The notes beneath the pieces were generated by a model that did no database searches, had not been told where the DNA came from, and saw only the letters and a program-made list of their open reading frames with translations. A stretch of 64,000 nucleotides of DNA, taken from Alectoria sarmentosa. Lineage: Eukaryota > Ascomycota > Lecanoromycetes > Lecanorales > Parmeliaceae. Shown here piece by piece: positions 11,474 to 22,632 of the stretch (within the stretch, counting starts at the first letter, position 1; every line of letters starts with the position of its first letter). The stretch covers positions 62,001 to 126,000 of the forward strand of contig WOGZ01000006.1 in NCBI GenBank assembly GCA_009733775.1, read 5' to 3'. The position numbers were made by a program, and so were the translations under genes.

Positions 11474-12296
11474 TCAGAGATTGCTGAGGACCTTCTCAGC
11501 AGCGGATTCTGAGAATATAATATTAGCAATCTAATTGAAGAGATGTCTCGGAAGCTTTTTGCAATTACCATTGACTCCAGTATTGTCAGGCTCCACGTGG
11601 GCGCTCTTGACTTTGCCATCCTCAATCACCAATGCGTAACGCTTGCTACGATCCTGACCGAAGACAGCAGCACTATCGAAAGAAAGGTCGAGGTCCTTGG
11701 TGAATTGGCCGGACGGATCGCCAAGAAAGCGGATCTGTATTTAAGGATAAGTTGGGAGAGTGTGAGAGGGAGAGGGTAGGAGTCATACATCGGTCTTGGA
11801 GGTTGGGTCAAGGGTTGCACCCCAGGCTTTCATGCTAAACGACTGTCAGCCTCAAGAGTTTCACAAGTGAGGACACATCAAACAAGAGCTACCTACACAA
11901 ATGGATCATTGACCGAGACAACGAAGACTTTGCCGGCATTCTTGAGCTTGTCGCTGCTGACGTAGCCGGGAATGTGGGTAGCTGAGCAAGAAGGGCCTGA
12001 TAACTGATAAGCGTAAATGTAACACCATAAAGATTGCCGTCTACGTTGAAGCTGTTGCACCTGGATGGCGACAGAGCGTACTTACTGAAGGCTGCAGGCA
12101 CACCAACGACGAGGCCTTTACCGGAGGCAAGCTCCTTAGATAGGTTGACCTTATCACCAGGCGAACCTTCGACTAGGTCGACATTCGGGATGGAATCACC
12201 GACTTTAACCATGTTGACGGCTGTGTGATGGAAGACTCGAATAGATTTGTAGGTTGATTGAAGAAGTGAATGGGCTATGCTTCGAGTGCTGAGCAT
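11474..12296 (-). CDS. peroxiredoxin, Prx5/Ahp1/PMP20 type
   Basis: A thiol peroxidase that reduces H2O2 and alkyl hydroperoxides. The exons give KVGDSIPNVDLVEGSP, then across intron 1 AFSPSCSATHIPGY with the peroxidatic cysteine, then KVFVVSVNDPFVMKAWG, and a tail ending ESAAEKVLSNL. Introns are short GT-AG; the last splits VN-ESAAEKV. The ATG at 12296 adds about 28 basic, Ser-rich residues (LSTRSIAHSLLQ) before MVKVGDSIP, so the long form may go to mitochondria and the internal ATG form to the cytosol. The C-terminal SNL resembles a weak peroxisomal signal. The family includes the fungal allergen Asp f 3. Confidence 0.92.
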
Positions 12297-13383
12297 GGAT
12301 ATGTCTTTGTTTGTCTTATTAAATTATTATTGACTATTACAACGGAGGCAGAGGCACAAAGTGAGGCAGAAATTATCGGTTTGCTTATGCTTCTGCCGAA
12401 GTTTCGCCGGCGGGAGACTTTAGGATTACCTAGGTGCGAGGCCGAGGGTGCTTACCTTACCTAAGCACCTTATAATTCCCTTAGGTGCCTGGTCCGAGGG
12501 ATTCCCCCTTGCCCCTTTAGCACTGGTGGGCTTCACTTGGCTGAGTGCTTTCAAGATCTGAACGACGGAAAGTTCAAAGCCGGCCACGGTGATCTCAGCC
12601 TACATATTCCCTTTACGTACACTTGAAGATGAAGACTGACGTCTCGAATCGCTAGCTTTGACTTAGGAAGGGCTTCATGCCAAGACAGGGCATACATCCG
12701 AGGTTGGAGCTTTGACCGGGTCAAATGGTGGCAGGACTAGGCGTCCCAGATAATGCAGGAAAGCGAAGCCGTGGGTCATGGGCAGAGCATCACCAACCGC
12801 TTGATACCAACCTACCAAGTCCACCGATCCGCCCTTTCTTTAATTGGAAGGGCCATTATGTAGTACATAGGTGAAATGCGTGCAGCGTGGGACGGCGGTG
12901 GGAAAGAGCATGGAGAACTTGCATTATGAGATGAACATGCCGATTTCTCGTCCTCTGCTTTCGTAGCTACATTTTGATTCAGCGTTGAATGAGACAGAAG
13001 GTGGTTGCATGGAAAAGATGCAATGCTGCTGACCGGGGAATGGGCAACATTTCACTCAAAGGCTGCAGTCCACCGTCAATTGATGCGAACATACAGAATA
13101 CTGAAGCTGCGACTTGTAAGCCAGCAGGACTCTTCAGGCACCGATTGTAGGAATTTTGGCCTTCATGAGTCTTGCATGCACTGCATGAAGTGATTCAATC
13201 GCCAGCTGCCCCGCGCTCGCGCTTGTCTACTTTAGCTCTCGAGTCTAAAAGTCCACCATTATTCTATATATGCTGGGGAGGAAGAGAGAGAGAAACAGAG
13301 AGAGAGACAGAGAGAGAGAGAGGGCATATTTAATCACCATTTCCTTCGCCCATTAGATCTTCATCGCCAATCAAGTCGATCCA
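12297..13383. other. 1.1-kb intergenic region, no gene seen
   Basis: The spacer between the divergent peroxiredoxin and SKN7 holds no convincing coding frame. Imperfect inverted copies of GCACCTTA/TTAGGTGC lie around 12460-12490. A purine GA-rich microsatellite runs at about 13276-13322, just upstream of SKN7. Confidence 0.5.
13276..13322 (+). repeat. GA-rich microsatellite in SKN7 5' region
   Basis: A run of GAGAGA with occasional AAACA/GACA interruptions ends about 60 bp before the SKN7 start codon. Confidence 0.8.
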
Positions 13384-15589
13384 ATGCGCTTCGACGACAA
13401 TATGGACGACCGGCAGAGTATTGGCGGTGCGAGCGCAAACAGCTCCAGCGATTTTGTAAGTTGCTTCGCCTATCCACCACCCTACAAATGGTGACCTGCT
13501 CACTCTTGTCTAGGTGCGAAAGCTTTACAAGTATGCCTGCCTTGGTACATGATCCCTTCTCCCATGAGCAAAATACTAATGACACAATAAGAATGTTGGA
13601 GGATCCGTCATACTCCCAAGTCGTGCGGTGGGGCGACGACGGCGGGAGCTTTGTAGTACTTGAGGTGCGAGCAAATGAACAACACCCATCAATCGCTCTA
13701 GCTGACTCCCTGCGCAGAACGAGAGATTCACCAAGTCTATCCTTCCCAAACACTTCAAGCATAGCAACTTCGCCAGCTTCGTGCGCCAGCTCAACAAGTA
13801 TGACTTCCACAAGGTGCGACACAACAATGAAGAGAGTGGACATTCTCCATACGGCTCGGGCGTAAGTGTATGTGTGAATAAGGGGTATGCTTCACGGCTG
13901 ATGTTCCCAGGCATGGGAATTCAAGCATCCTGAGTTCAAGGCGAACAACAAAGATTCATTGGACAATATCCGCCGCAAAGCTCCAGCACCCCGGAAAACA
14001 CCCCAAGTCGTCGATGAGGCGGCCCCAACCCAACAGATGGACCTTGTGAACACTCAATTAGTAGCCACACAACAGCAACTGCAGCAGCTCCAGCAACGTT
14101 ATGAGGAACTCAATATACATCACTCAATACTCACGCAAGAGCTAATGAATGTACAAAAGACGGTTGTCAATCACGAACATGTAATGCAAAATGTAATGAG
14201 TTACCTGCATTCTGTAGATGCAAGGCAAAGACGGGATAGCAAGATTGGGGGACCCTTCGCACACACGGAGGAGAACAATGTACCACCAGCCACGGTGGAC
14301 CCGGCACAGCAGCAGATTTCTCCACTGGAAGACGAGCCCGCTTCGCCATTACAACATGCAACCAAACTGCTGCACGATCTGAATGCGGACGTCCAATTGA
14401 ACTATAAAAACCTGGAGCACATGTCGGATTTGCACAATCGGAATGGCGCCATGTCCACTCCGCCTCCAGATGGGTCTCGCGGTCATGCAAGGGCGCCAAC
14501 ATCCGCTGGCTCAAGCTCATCAATGGGTTATGCCAAACTCCATGGAGATTCAGAAGCCATAGTCTATCCTGTCGGCCAGTCGAACGGTATCGATCCAATG
14601 TACAGCGAGCATATCCACAACATACCATATCCCATGCCATCGAAAGAGAACGAGGTCGTAGACTCGCGAATGTCAGCGCCAGCTGCGCGGAAAAAGAGTA
14701 CGCAAGTTGATCCAGGCTGGGTGAGGGCTCCTCAAATATTGCTCGTTGAGGACGACCCAACATGTCGTAGGATTGGAAGCAAATTCTTGTACTCTTTTCG
14801 CTGCGCAATAGATAGTGCGGTGAGTGATTGTGAAAAGACACTGTTTGGGGGAATGCTGATGGTCGTAGTTCGATGGGTTGGAGGCCGTCAACAAAATGAA
14901 TGCAGGTTCGAAGTACGACTTGGTGCTAATGGATATCATCATGCCGAATCTTGATGGCGTTTCGGCAACACATTTGATACGGCAATTTGATCACACCCCA
15001 ATCATAGCCATGACTTCAAACATACGCAGTGATGATATTTCGATGTATTTCCAACACGGTAAGTAATCTGCCTGTCGATGCAACACTAAGTGTTAACGAC
15101 GAGACAGGTATGAACGATGTCCTACCTAAGCCTTTTACCAAGGAAGGTCTTTTGAACATGCTCGAGAAACATTTGGGGCATCTAAAGCACATGCCAGATG
15201 GGATGGAGCCAATGGCGCCTCATCCAGGGTCTTCGATACCCCAAAGTTCAGCTGGACACTCACTGAAAGACGAAAGCTCTCCAGCTCAGTCACCGTCAAC
15301 CATATCAAACTGGCAATCGCCCGGACAGTTTTCTGGCATCTCACCTACTCACGCAGCTGCACCACATCAGTTCATGCACCCCATGCATGCCGGGTATAGC
15401 CAGGAGCAAAGCCCCGTGCAATTTCAACCTCCCCATACGCCTCTTGGTGCTCCACGGCAGATGCAGCACCGAAGACAGATCTCAGAGATCGGAAGTGAAG
15501 ATATATCTAGTGACCCTAAACGTCAACGAATGTACGATCAATCAAACCCTCTAGGAATGAACCCAATGCATTCAGGCCGGCCCCGGTAG
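13384..15589 (+). CDS. SKN7: SKN7-type transcription factor (HSF domain plus response regulator)
   Basis: A nuclear response regulator of the oxidative and osmotic stress phosphorelay. Small 5' exons join to an HSF-type DNA-binding domain: DFVRKLYKMLEDPSY, then FVVLENERFTKSILPKHFKHSNFASFVRQLNKYDFHKV (two pieces), and the end GSGAWEFKHPEF. A glutamine-rich coiled coil follows (QLVATQQQLQQLQQRYEEL). A receiver domain comes next: ILLVEDDP acidic pair, phospho-acceptor Asp in VLMDIIMPNLDG, IIAMTSN and VLPKPF with the conserved Lys. Its introns fall after IDSA and after YFQHG. The tail is Pro/Gln-rich. The total is roughly 620-630 residues. The ATG at 13384 opens the first exon. It acts downstream of a histidine kinase and Ypd1. 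Confidence 0.95.
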
Positions 15590-16225
15590 CACAATGGGAT
15601 CCTTGTCCATGAACCATTTTGTGATTTTTGCAAATATGCATTGATACTGTTTAAGATGGCGAGTGCCATTTAGCCGATGCTCAATATAGGTCGCATATAT
15701 TAAGTCATGTGCAAAAAGGGGAAAAAAGGCGTCTCTCGAACATGCTTGAGGACTTTGGTTTGGTAGCAGGGCTTGATGTGTTTGGGTCTTCCTCTCTGTT
15801 AATCTGATCGAGCCACCCGTGAGGAAGAAATTTGGCTCGGTAGTTGAGAAAGCTGGTGAAGGTGTTGATGATGGAGGATTTGCAGGTGGACAAGAATGCA
15901 TTACGACTCAGTTTCAGGTATCAGCAAAATGAATAATTTCTCTTGAAAAGTTTCCAGGCTGAACAGGCTGAAAAGCGAGGGGTCGTTGGAAATAAGTATT
16001 GCTCTGTAGGAAATCCAGGCCTTGTGGTCTTTTGTTCTGGACTCTTCAGGAACACTTTCCCTCAAGAATCTAGATCAACCGGCCAAAAATTTGGCCGAAC
16101 ATTAAATACTTAAAGCCGGTGCACACAGTAGTGTACAAAAGTACCTTACTCACGATATCCATCGCGTCTGTAAACAAATTCCTTCCTCTTGTTAAGATCA
16201 ATCAGAGCTACAAAAAGTTATCCTT
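15590..16225. other. intergenic region between SKN7 and eIF2B-epsilon
   Basis: A 636-bp spacer holding the SKN7 3' end and the promoter of the next gene. No supported coding frame, RNA gene or repeat was seen. Confidence 0.5.
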
Positions 16226-18486
16226 ATGGCCCCAAAGAATTCCAAGTCTGCAAAGGCAAAACCAATCCCGCAAGAAGATCAAAGGGAAGAGTCGTTACAA
16301 GCAGTTGTCAGTGTAAGTCTTGCCTCGGTGAAAGAATTATACTGACACCGACTTTGTAGGTTCTTGCCGACTCATTCGAGACAAGATTCACACCTTTTAC
16401 CCTGGAACGTCCAAGAGTAACCATGACCTCTTAATTTGACTCCTCAATGTCGTCGCTGATCCCGCAGTAGTGTCTACTTCCTCTCGCAAATACTCCGTTG
16501 ATCGAATATACTCTGGAGTTCCTCGCCAATGCTGGCGTCCAGGACGTTTTTGTATACTGTGGTAGCCATCCGGACCAAGTTGAAGACTACGTCAAGTGAG
16601 TCGCCCTCTATCAAAGATCCTGACCAATGTCTCCACCCTTCTCATCCCTGACTTGGTATCTCTCACACAGCGCCTCGAAATGGAAACTCAAGTCATCTCC
16701 TTTCCGTAATTTGACATTGCTCAAGTCCACTGCAAACTCTGTAGGCGACGCTATGCGCGACCTGGATAATCGTGACCTCATAACAGGTGATTTCCTCCTT
16801 GTCTCCGGCGATGTGGTCTCCAACATGTCCATTGAACTCGCGTTGGCAAAGCATCGAGCTCGCCGAGAAAAAAATAAAGACGCTATCATGACTATGATAC
16901 TCCGGGAAGCGGGCATTGGTCATAGGACCAAGAGCAACGGGTCAAGGCCAGTATTCGTCATCGACCCGAGTGTAGAAAGATGTCTTTACTATGAGGAAAT
17001 GGGTAGTCGAGGGGGTAGAAGTAGACATATCACCCTGGATCCGGACCTGCTTGCTTCTAACGCAGAAATCGATGTTCGGGACGATCTCATCGATTGCCAC
17101 ATAGACATCTGCACGCTTGATGTCCTAACCCAATGGAGCGACAATTTCGATTTTCAGTCTCTACGCAAGAGCTTTCTACATGGAGTGCTGAAGGACTATG
17201 AGACCTACGGGAAGACGATACACACGTATATCGTGACAGATCAGTATGCTGCTAGAGTCAAGAGCTTACGGGCGTACAATGCCATCAGCAAGGACATTAT
17301 GGGACGATGGGCGTACCCCCTTTGCCCGGACAGTAACCTTGTGCCCGATCAGATTTATCGCTTTGGGAAAGGCAGGGTGTATCAAGAGGATAGGGTTGTG
17401 ATTGGGAGGACATTGATAAAGAAATCGGTTATCGGCAATCAGCCCAGTATAGGGGAGGACAGTATGATCTCTGGAAGTACCATCGGAAGAAGATGCAAGA
17501 TTGGAAAGAATGTGGTCATCGAAGGAGCCTACATTTGGGACGATGTTACTGTTGGAGACGGTTCCGTCATCCGCGAAGCCATTATAGCCAACGATACTAC
17601 AATAGGCAAAAACTGCACAATTGAGTCTGGAGCATTGATTTCGTTTGGAGTGAATTTGCCGGACCACATTGGTATCTCAATGGACCGCAAGATCTCTCGA
17701 TATCAAGAAAGTTTTTTCGATAATAGGGTGGACCCCGAGGACTCTGATACCTCCAGTGTTGCATCCTCCCGTCTCATCTACCGTCATACTTCAGCTTCTA
17801 GCTCCGCTTCTTCTATATCTACACTGACATCCTTAGACGATGGTTTGGAACTTGCACGAGACTCGTCCCGCCGAAGTAGCTTCCGTTCCGATCCTTCGGA
17901 CGACGTAGCGGAAACCCGAGATTTCCACGAGGAAGCAACCGCGAGCATCCTCGATGGCCTACAGAAAGGGGATCCTGCTGACACTATCATACTTGAATTG
18001 AACGGTTATCGTATGTCCACAAATGCAAGCCAACATGAGGTACGCAAGGCCGTCGTGGCGGCGATCATGAAGAGAGTTTTCAGCCTTAGTGCTGGAGATG
18101 AAGTATCTGGTATCAGTGTGCGCGAGGCTGTGAGGGAGGTTTTCAGGGGGTACAAAGCATTAGTCGAACGGACGATATTCGATCAAGACAGGGCAGAAAA
18201 AGCCGATCAAGTGGATTTCTTGCTGTTGCTCCAGAAAGAGGCGCTTGGTCGACCAAATGGAGATCAGTCACTGTTGTTCGTAACCAAAGAGGTGTATGAC
18301 TTGGACGTTGTAGAGGAAGATGGGGTACTACAGTGGTGGAACAGTGAGCGAAGTGCGGAAGGGGAGATGGGTAAAGTGAGGGATCTGACGGAGCAGTTCA
18401 TTACCTATTTGAAAGAGGCCGAGGAGGATGATGGCAGTGAAGACGAAGGTGAAGACGAAGATGAAGATGGAGACGTGGAGGACTGA
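16226..18486 (+). CDS. GCD6: translation initiation factor eIF2B subunit epsilon
   Basis: The catalytic subunit of the eIF2 guanine-nucleotide exchange factor, acting in the cytosol in initiation and its stress control. Four exons (introns 16313-16359, 16417-16470, 16596-16670) give 694 residues. The nucleotidyltransferase-like N-terminal domain reads VLADSFETRFTPFTLERP, then CLLPLANTPLIEYTLEFL. LLVSGDVVSNM follows, and GRWAYPLCPDS lies near residue 300. A left-handed beta helix of hexapeptide repeats runs from VIGRTLIKKSVIG to TIGKNCTIESGALI. The C-terminal W2 (eIF5C) domain has LLLLQKEALG and VLQWWNSERS, and ends in an acidic tail (EDEDEDGDVED) that fits its contact with eIF2-beta and eIF5 partners. 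Confidence 0.95.
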
Positions 18487-18645
18487 GAGGCTGATAGTGA
18501 CACGGTGCCATGCCCTTTGTGGCGCAGCGAGCAAGTGTATACCAACATCTTCACAGCCATCCGAGGCATAGGTATCTCAGGCTGTACAATGCAATAATGT
18601 AATCCCAGCGCTAGATTTGTGTGCTCCATCACCACACTCCCTATG

Positions 18646-19130
18646 TCACGAAGCCACCGCAGTTCCTTCGACCATACCCTCCACCCTATCCTCCGCACTC
18701 TCCCCTTTCTCCGGATTCCTCTCTCGCCGCCTTTCCTTTTTCCTTTCCGTCTTCTCCTGCAGCCTCCTTGCTCTCTCCTCCGCACTAAGCACTGGCGGCC
18801 TTTCCTCAATACTCGGACCCCAGGGCGCCACTATCTCAGTGACTACATGCCTAATATGCCGACTTATCTGGCGCTCAGGGGCGATTTTGACAACGTCGCC
18901 GGCGCGGAGGGACGAGTTGGGGTCGGAGACGAGATAGCTGTCGCGGCTTTGGAAATGCTGTGAGATTTAGTAACGATTGGAGAAGAGGGGTGGGGTGGGC
19001 AGAGCTGGAGGCGCACTTTTTTGAGGAAGTTGTTGTAGGTCTGTTTGGCGGTGCGGACCTTGACCGCCTTCATCATTTTGCCGGCGGAGACGACGACCCC
19101 GCAGATAACTTTCGGAGGGGGGCCAGGCAT
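18646..19130 (-). CDS. mitochondrial ribosomal protein uS17m
   Basis: A small-subunit mitoribosomal protein of 141 residues in two exons (intron 18958-19016). The sequence MPGPPPKVICGVVVSAGKM matches the S17 OB-fold start. MKAVKVRTAKQTYNNFLKK-HFQSRDSYLVSDP spans the splice joint, followed by LRAGDVVKIAPERQIS and HVVTEIVAPWG. The C-terminal extension is basic and highly charged (RARRLQEKTERKKERRRE), as in fungal Mrps17. The chosen start at 19130 is the only ATG close to the fold; the frame continues upstream without a better one. It is divergent from VID27 with a 328-bp spacer. Confidence 0.9.
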
Positions 19131-19458
19131 GGCGGTGTGGCCCAGCAAGGGCCAGGATACGTTTGTTGTCGTTTGATTTAGATAGCCCAATGTCAAGGAA
19201 TAGATCTCGTTGAATGAAACATCTTTTGTCGCTTCGTTGTATCAGATCAGATGCAGCAAGGGTCCCGTTGCCAAGACATTTTCAAGCGCGTCATTTTTCA
19301 GGTGACAAGGCTCAAGTTTCTGTCGAGTGTAAACACTCCGCTGCCAAGATTCGAACACTCCACCTGCCACTCCTCGTTTTGGAGCGCCCATGCTTCTTAC
19401 TCTATCTTCCAGAATCTAGGAACAATTTGACGACAGGAGCTGAGATCTTACCGGCAAG
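19131..19458. promoter_or_regulatory. divergent promoter of uS17m and VID27
   Basis: A 328-bp spacer between two divergent genes. No motif stands out. A TTCGAA-containing stretch near 19350 recalls a tRNA B box but has no tRNA fold around it. Confidence 0.4.
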
Positions 19459-22154
19459 ATGTTTATGCTCAGAAATGGTGAGTCAAGTTGAATTTGGCAC
19501 CCTACATACTTCTGCCCGATGACTACAGCATCAGTCCGTCTCTTCGTTGTCGTTGTGGTGTACTTAAGCATGGAGGTTCTGAAGGATGCCAAGGCTTTCT
19601 ACTTTGATCTTGGATATCCAGTTATTACCCCTCATAACACCACACAAAGAGCTCTTTCGCAGCCTCCACAGTTACAAGCTGAATGCCCGCTCCTTCTGTC
19701 AACGCTAACCTTGACTCTTATACATAGCGACCAAGTATCTCTTCGGCAACGCTTCGAAAGAGTCCATTATTGAAATATCACAAGGCAAACTCTACCTGGT
19801 CCGCCCTCTATCGCCCAAAGGAACTTCGGAGCTCATCTTCAAGGACGCCGCTGCAAGCATCAGGCGTACAACCCAAGAATACCATTACGAAATCGTCATC
19901 CAACGAGCTTACGAGGAGGGTGAGGCAGAGCTAGCGGCAGAAGACAATGATGAGGATGGTGCCGCAGACGCCTTAGATCCTGAAAAAGACGAGAAGACTT
20001 TTCTACTTGATCAGAGCTTGCACTTCAGGTCTGAGATTAGGGAGGACGGAGAGAAAGTTTTCGCTTGGCAGGACTTGAGTGGAGACCCTGGAGACCTCTA
20101 CGAATTCATCTGCGACGAATCCATCAAGCCCGGAGAAGTGAGCACCTTTGAGATTGTTGCCATTGAATGCCAATACGAGAGAAAATACCGAAAACCGAAG
20201 GAGACTGCCACCGATCGACAGTTGCAACAATTCAACTTCACCGAGCAACCGATCCCGACCGCTAGTCCATTAGCAAGTCCTACAGTCAAAGCTCTCACAG
20301 CGCCTCTAACGAAGGGTCAAGCTATGAGAGACCCACCAGCCATGGTTGCAAAGGAGAGGACAAATGCGAAGAAGTCGCAGAAGCAGAAGGTCCCGGAGCG
20401 AGAGACCACTCCTACAGTAGCTCCACCATCAGCTGTAGTTCCTACTTCAAGGGAGGTTCTCACCAAAGAGAGGGCCGAACTCCACCTCTTCGATTTTGAG
20501 TCGGGTTCCTTCATCCTTCAGGACCAGTCTATTGTGGCCAAAGTCTCAGAGACAGGCAATTGGCAATACTGGCTTCACATTAGTGGTGCAGAGAAAGAGT
20601 GGCTTGGTCAGCGAGTCGTCGCAGACCTCAACCCGGTCTTCAACTTCGAGTATCTATCTTTCATTTTTAACCACTACACCGAAGATGGATCTGCTTATTC
20701 ATGGCTCCTGAGATTCAAGGATCAGGAGACCGAAGAACGCTTTCAAGACGGGTTGATGCGGGCACTTTGGGAACAGCTAAATGAGACAAAGTGGAAGAAA
20801 GTTAACAAAGATGACCAGCAATATGTATTGGATGCGTTTCAAGATCTTACGATGGAGGATGCACCTGCCGAGGAGGATGAAGAGGAAGAACAGGACGAAG
20901 ATGACGGACAACAGAGCGAGCACTACGACAGTGATGAGTCTGAAGATGATGTCGTGACACGGGACGACGATGGCAATGTCAACTCAAAGCTGGCTGTTGG
21001 CTACAAGCACGATCGGTCCTTCGTTGTGCGCGGATCAAAGATTGGTGTTTTCAAGCATACTCCCAACAACAACTTGGAATTTTCGACAAACATCTCAAAG
21101 GTCGAAACACCAGGTGGCAAATTGTTCAGCCCAAACAAGGTCATGCTGCACTCCGAAGACAACAATATGATTCTCCAAAACAAGGACAACCCCAACTCTC
21201 TGTATCGGATGGACCTCGAGTACGGAAAGGTTGTTGATGAATGGAAGATTCATGACGATATAAGCGTGAAGTCCTTTGCTCCTGACAAGGTATGATCCCA
21301 AGATCCTGATCCTCGATGAAATCGAACTAATGCAAGTCTAGAAATACGCACAAATGACAGGAGAACAAACCTTCCTCGGTCTTTCTGAGAATGCCCTGTA
21401 CCGCATTGATCCCCGTCTGTCTGGCAACAAACTTGTGGACTCAGAGCTGAAGCAATACGCTTCAAGCTCAAAGAACGCCTTTTCCCACGCAGCAACCACT
21501 GAGCAAGGCTACATTGCCGTTGCCTCGGACAAAGGTGACATTCGTCTGTTCGACCGTCTCGGTATCAATGCCAAGACGGCTATCCCTGCTCTTGGCGAGT
21601 CAATCATTGGATTGGATGTATCCGCTGATGGTCGTTGGGTCCTCGCTACCTGTCGAACATACCTAATGCTCATCGATGCTTTGCAACACGATGGCAAGAA
21701 CGAGGGCAAGCTTGGCTTTGAGAAGCCCTTCGCCAAGGATTCGAAGCCTCAACCTCGTCGTCTCGCTCTGACGCCCAGCCATGTCGCTCAGTTCCAATAC
21801 GAGACCAAAGCACCGTTGTCTTTCACGCCCGCACGCTTTAATACTGGAGTTGACGACAAGGAGACGTCCATAATCACAGCCACAGGTCCCTTCATCATTA
21901 CCTGGAACATGAAGAAGGTTCTCAATGGACGGAAGGATCCTTATACCATCAAGCGGTATGAAGAAGAGGTCAAGGCCGACGACTTTAAGTACGGTAGCGA
22001 TAAGAACGTCATCGTAGCCTTGCCCAACGAAGTGAATATGGTAGCTAAGCAGAGCTTCAAGAAGCCAACACGGGAGAGTATTGCTGCCACTCCGAGACAA
22101 AGTGGCGCAAGGAGGAGATTAGGTAGAGATGAAGTCGTCGATTCGCCTTACTGA
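19459..22154 (+). CDS. VID27: VID27 family protein
   Basis: A 797-residue homologue of yeast Vid27, linked by name to vacuolar import and degradation of gluconeogenic enzymes; the molecular role is poorly defined. Exon 1 is tiny (MFMLRN) and is followed by an unusually long 250-nt intron (19478-19727). Exon 2 resumes ATKYLFGNASKESIIEISQGKLYLVRP, shown here in two shorter parts: ATKYLFGNASKESII and EISQGKLYLVRP. The middle carries a PH-like region (LHLFDFESGSFILQDQS) and an acidic stretch near residues 390-420. The C-terminal beta-propeller-like domain begins after SKLAVGYKHDRSFVVRG and includes FLGLSENALYRIDPR and GLDVSADGRWVLATC. A second intron is at 21290-21341. Confidence 0.93.
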
Positions 22155-22632
22155 TGCCGGTCCTGGGGTTTCTTAGATGATGATGGGGCGGTTTGATGAT
22201 GATGATGATGATGACTAGCGAAGTTGATGAATTCAGGCGTTGGATTTGCTTCATGATATCCCACCAGCGTTCGCTTTTAGAGCGACGCTCTAGGTAGCAC
22301 TAGATAGTATACAAAGATATGCAAACACGCTTCATGGCCTCATAAACGAGCCAAGACGTTTCGCAAATTGAAAGAACTCATCTTAACGTGTCGGCTTTGG
22401 GGAGATACTGTCTCAAAACACTTGATTCCAGGGCTCAATCAAAGAGCACAGGACGAGCGATGTTCGAGTGCCAAGCTAATACTTGATATCCGCTCCATCA
22501 CCAATTCTGCATACAGTTGCTGATTATGATGAGCCCATCACATGGTTTTTTCCAGCAACGCGGCATGGGAGACTCAATACATGTCGTTTCAACGGTACAC
22601 AGATGCCGCAAGCCCACTACCGCTACCGCGGC
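22155..22632. other. convergent 3' spacer with GAT microsatellite
   Basis: This spacer lies between the 3' ends of VID27 and AP-1 beta. It contains a GAT/GATGATGAT run at about 22194-22215. Nothing else was recognised. Confidence 0.6.

Noticed and set aside
19330..19400. Possible minus-strand tRNA from a TTCGAA motif
   Set aside because: No T stem, acceptor stem or box A could be formed around it.
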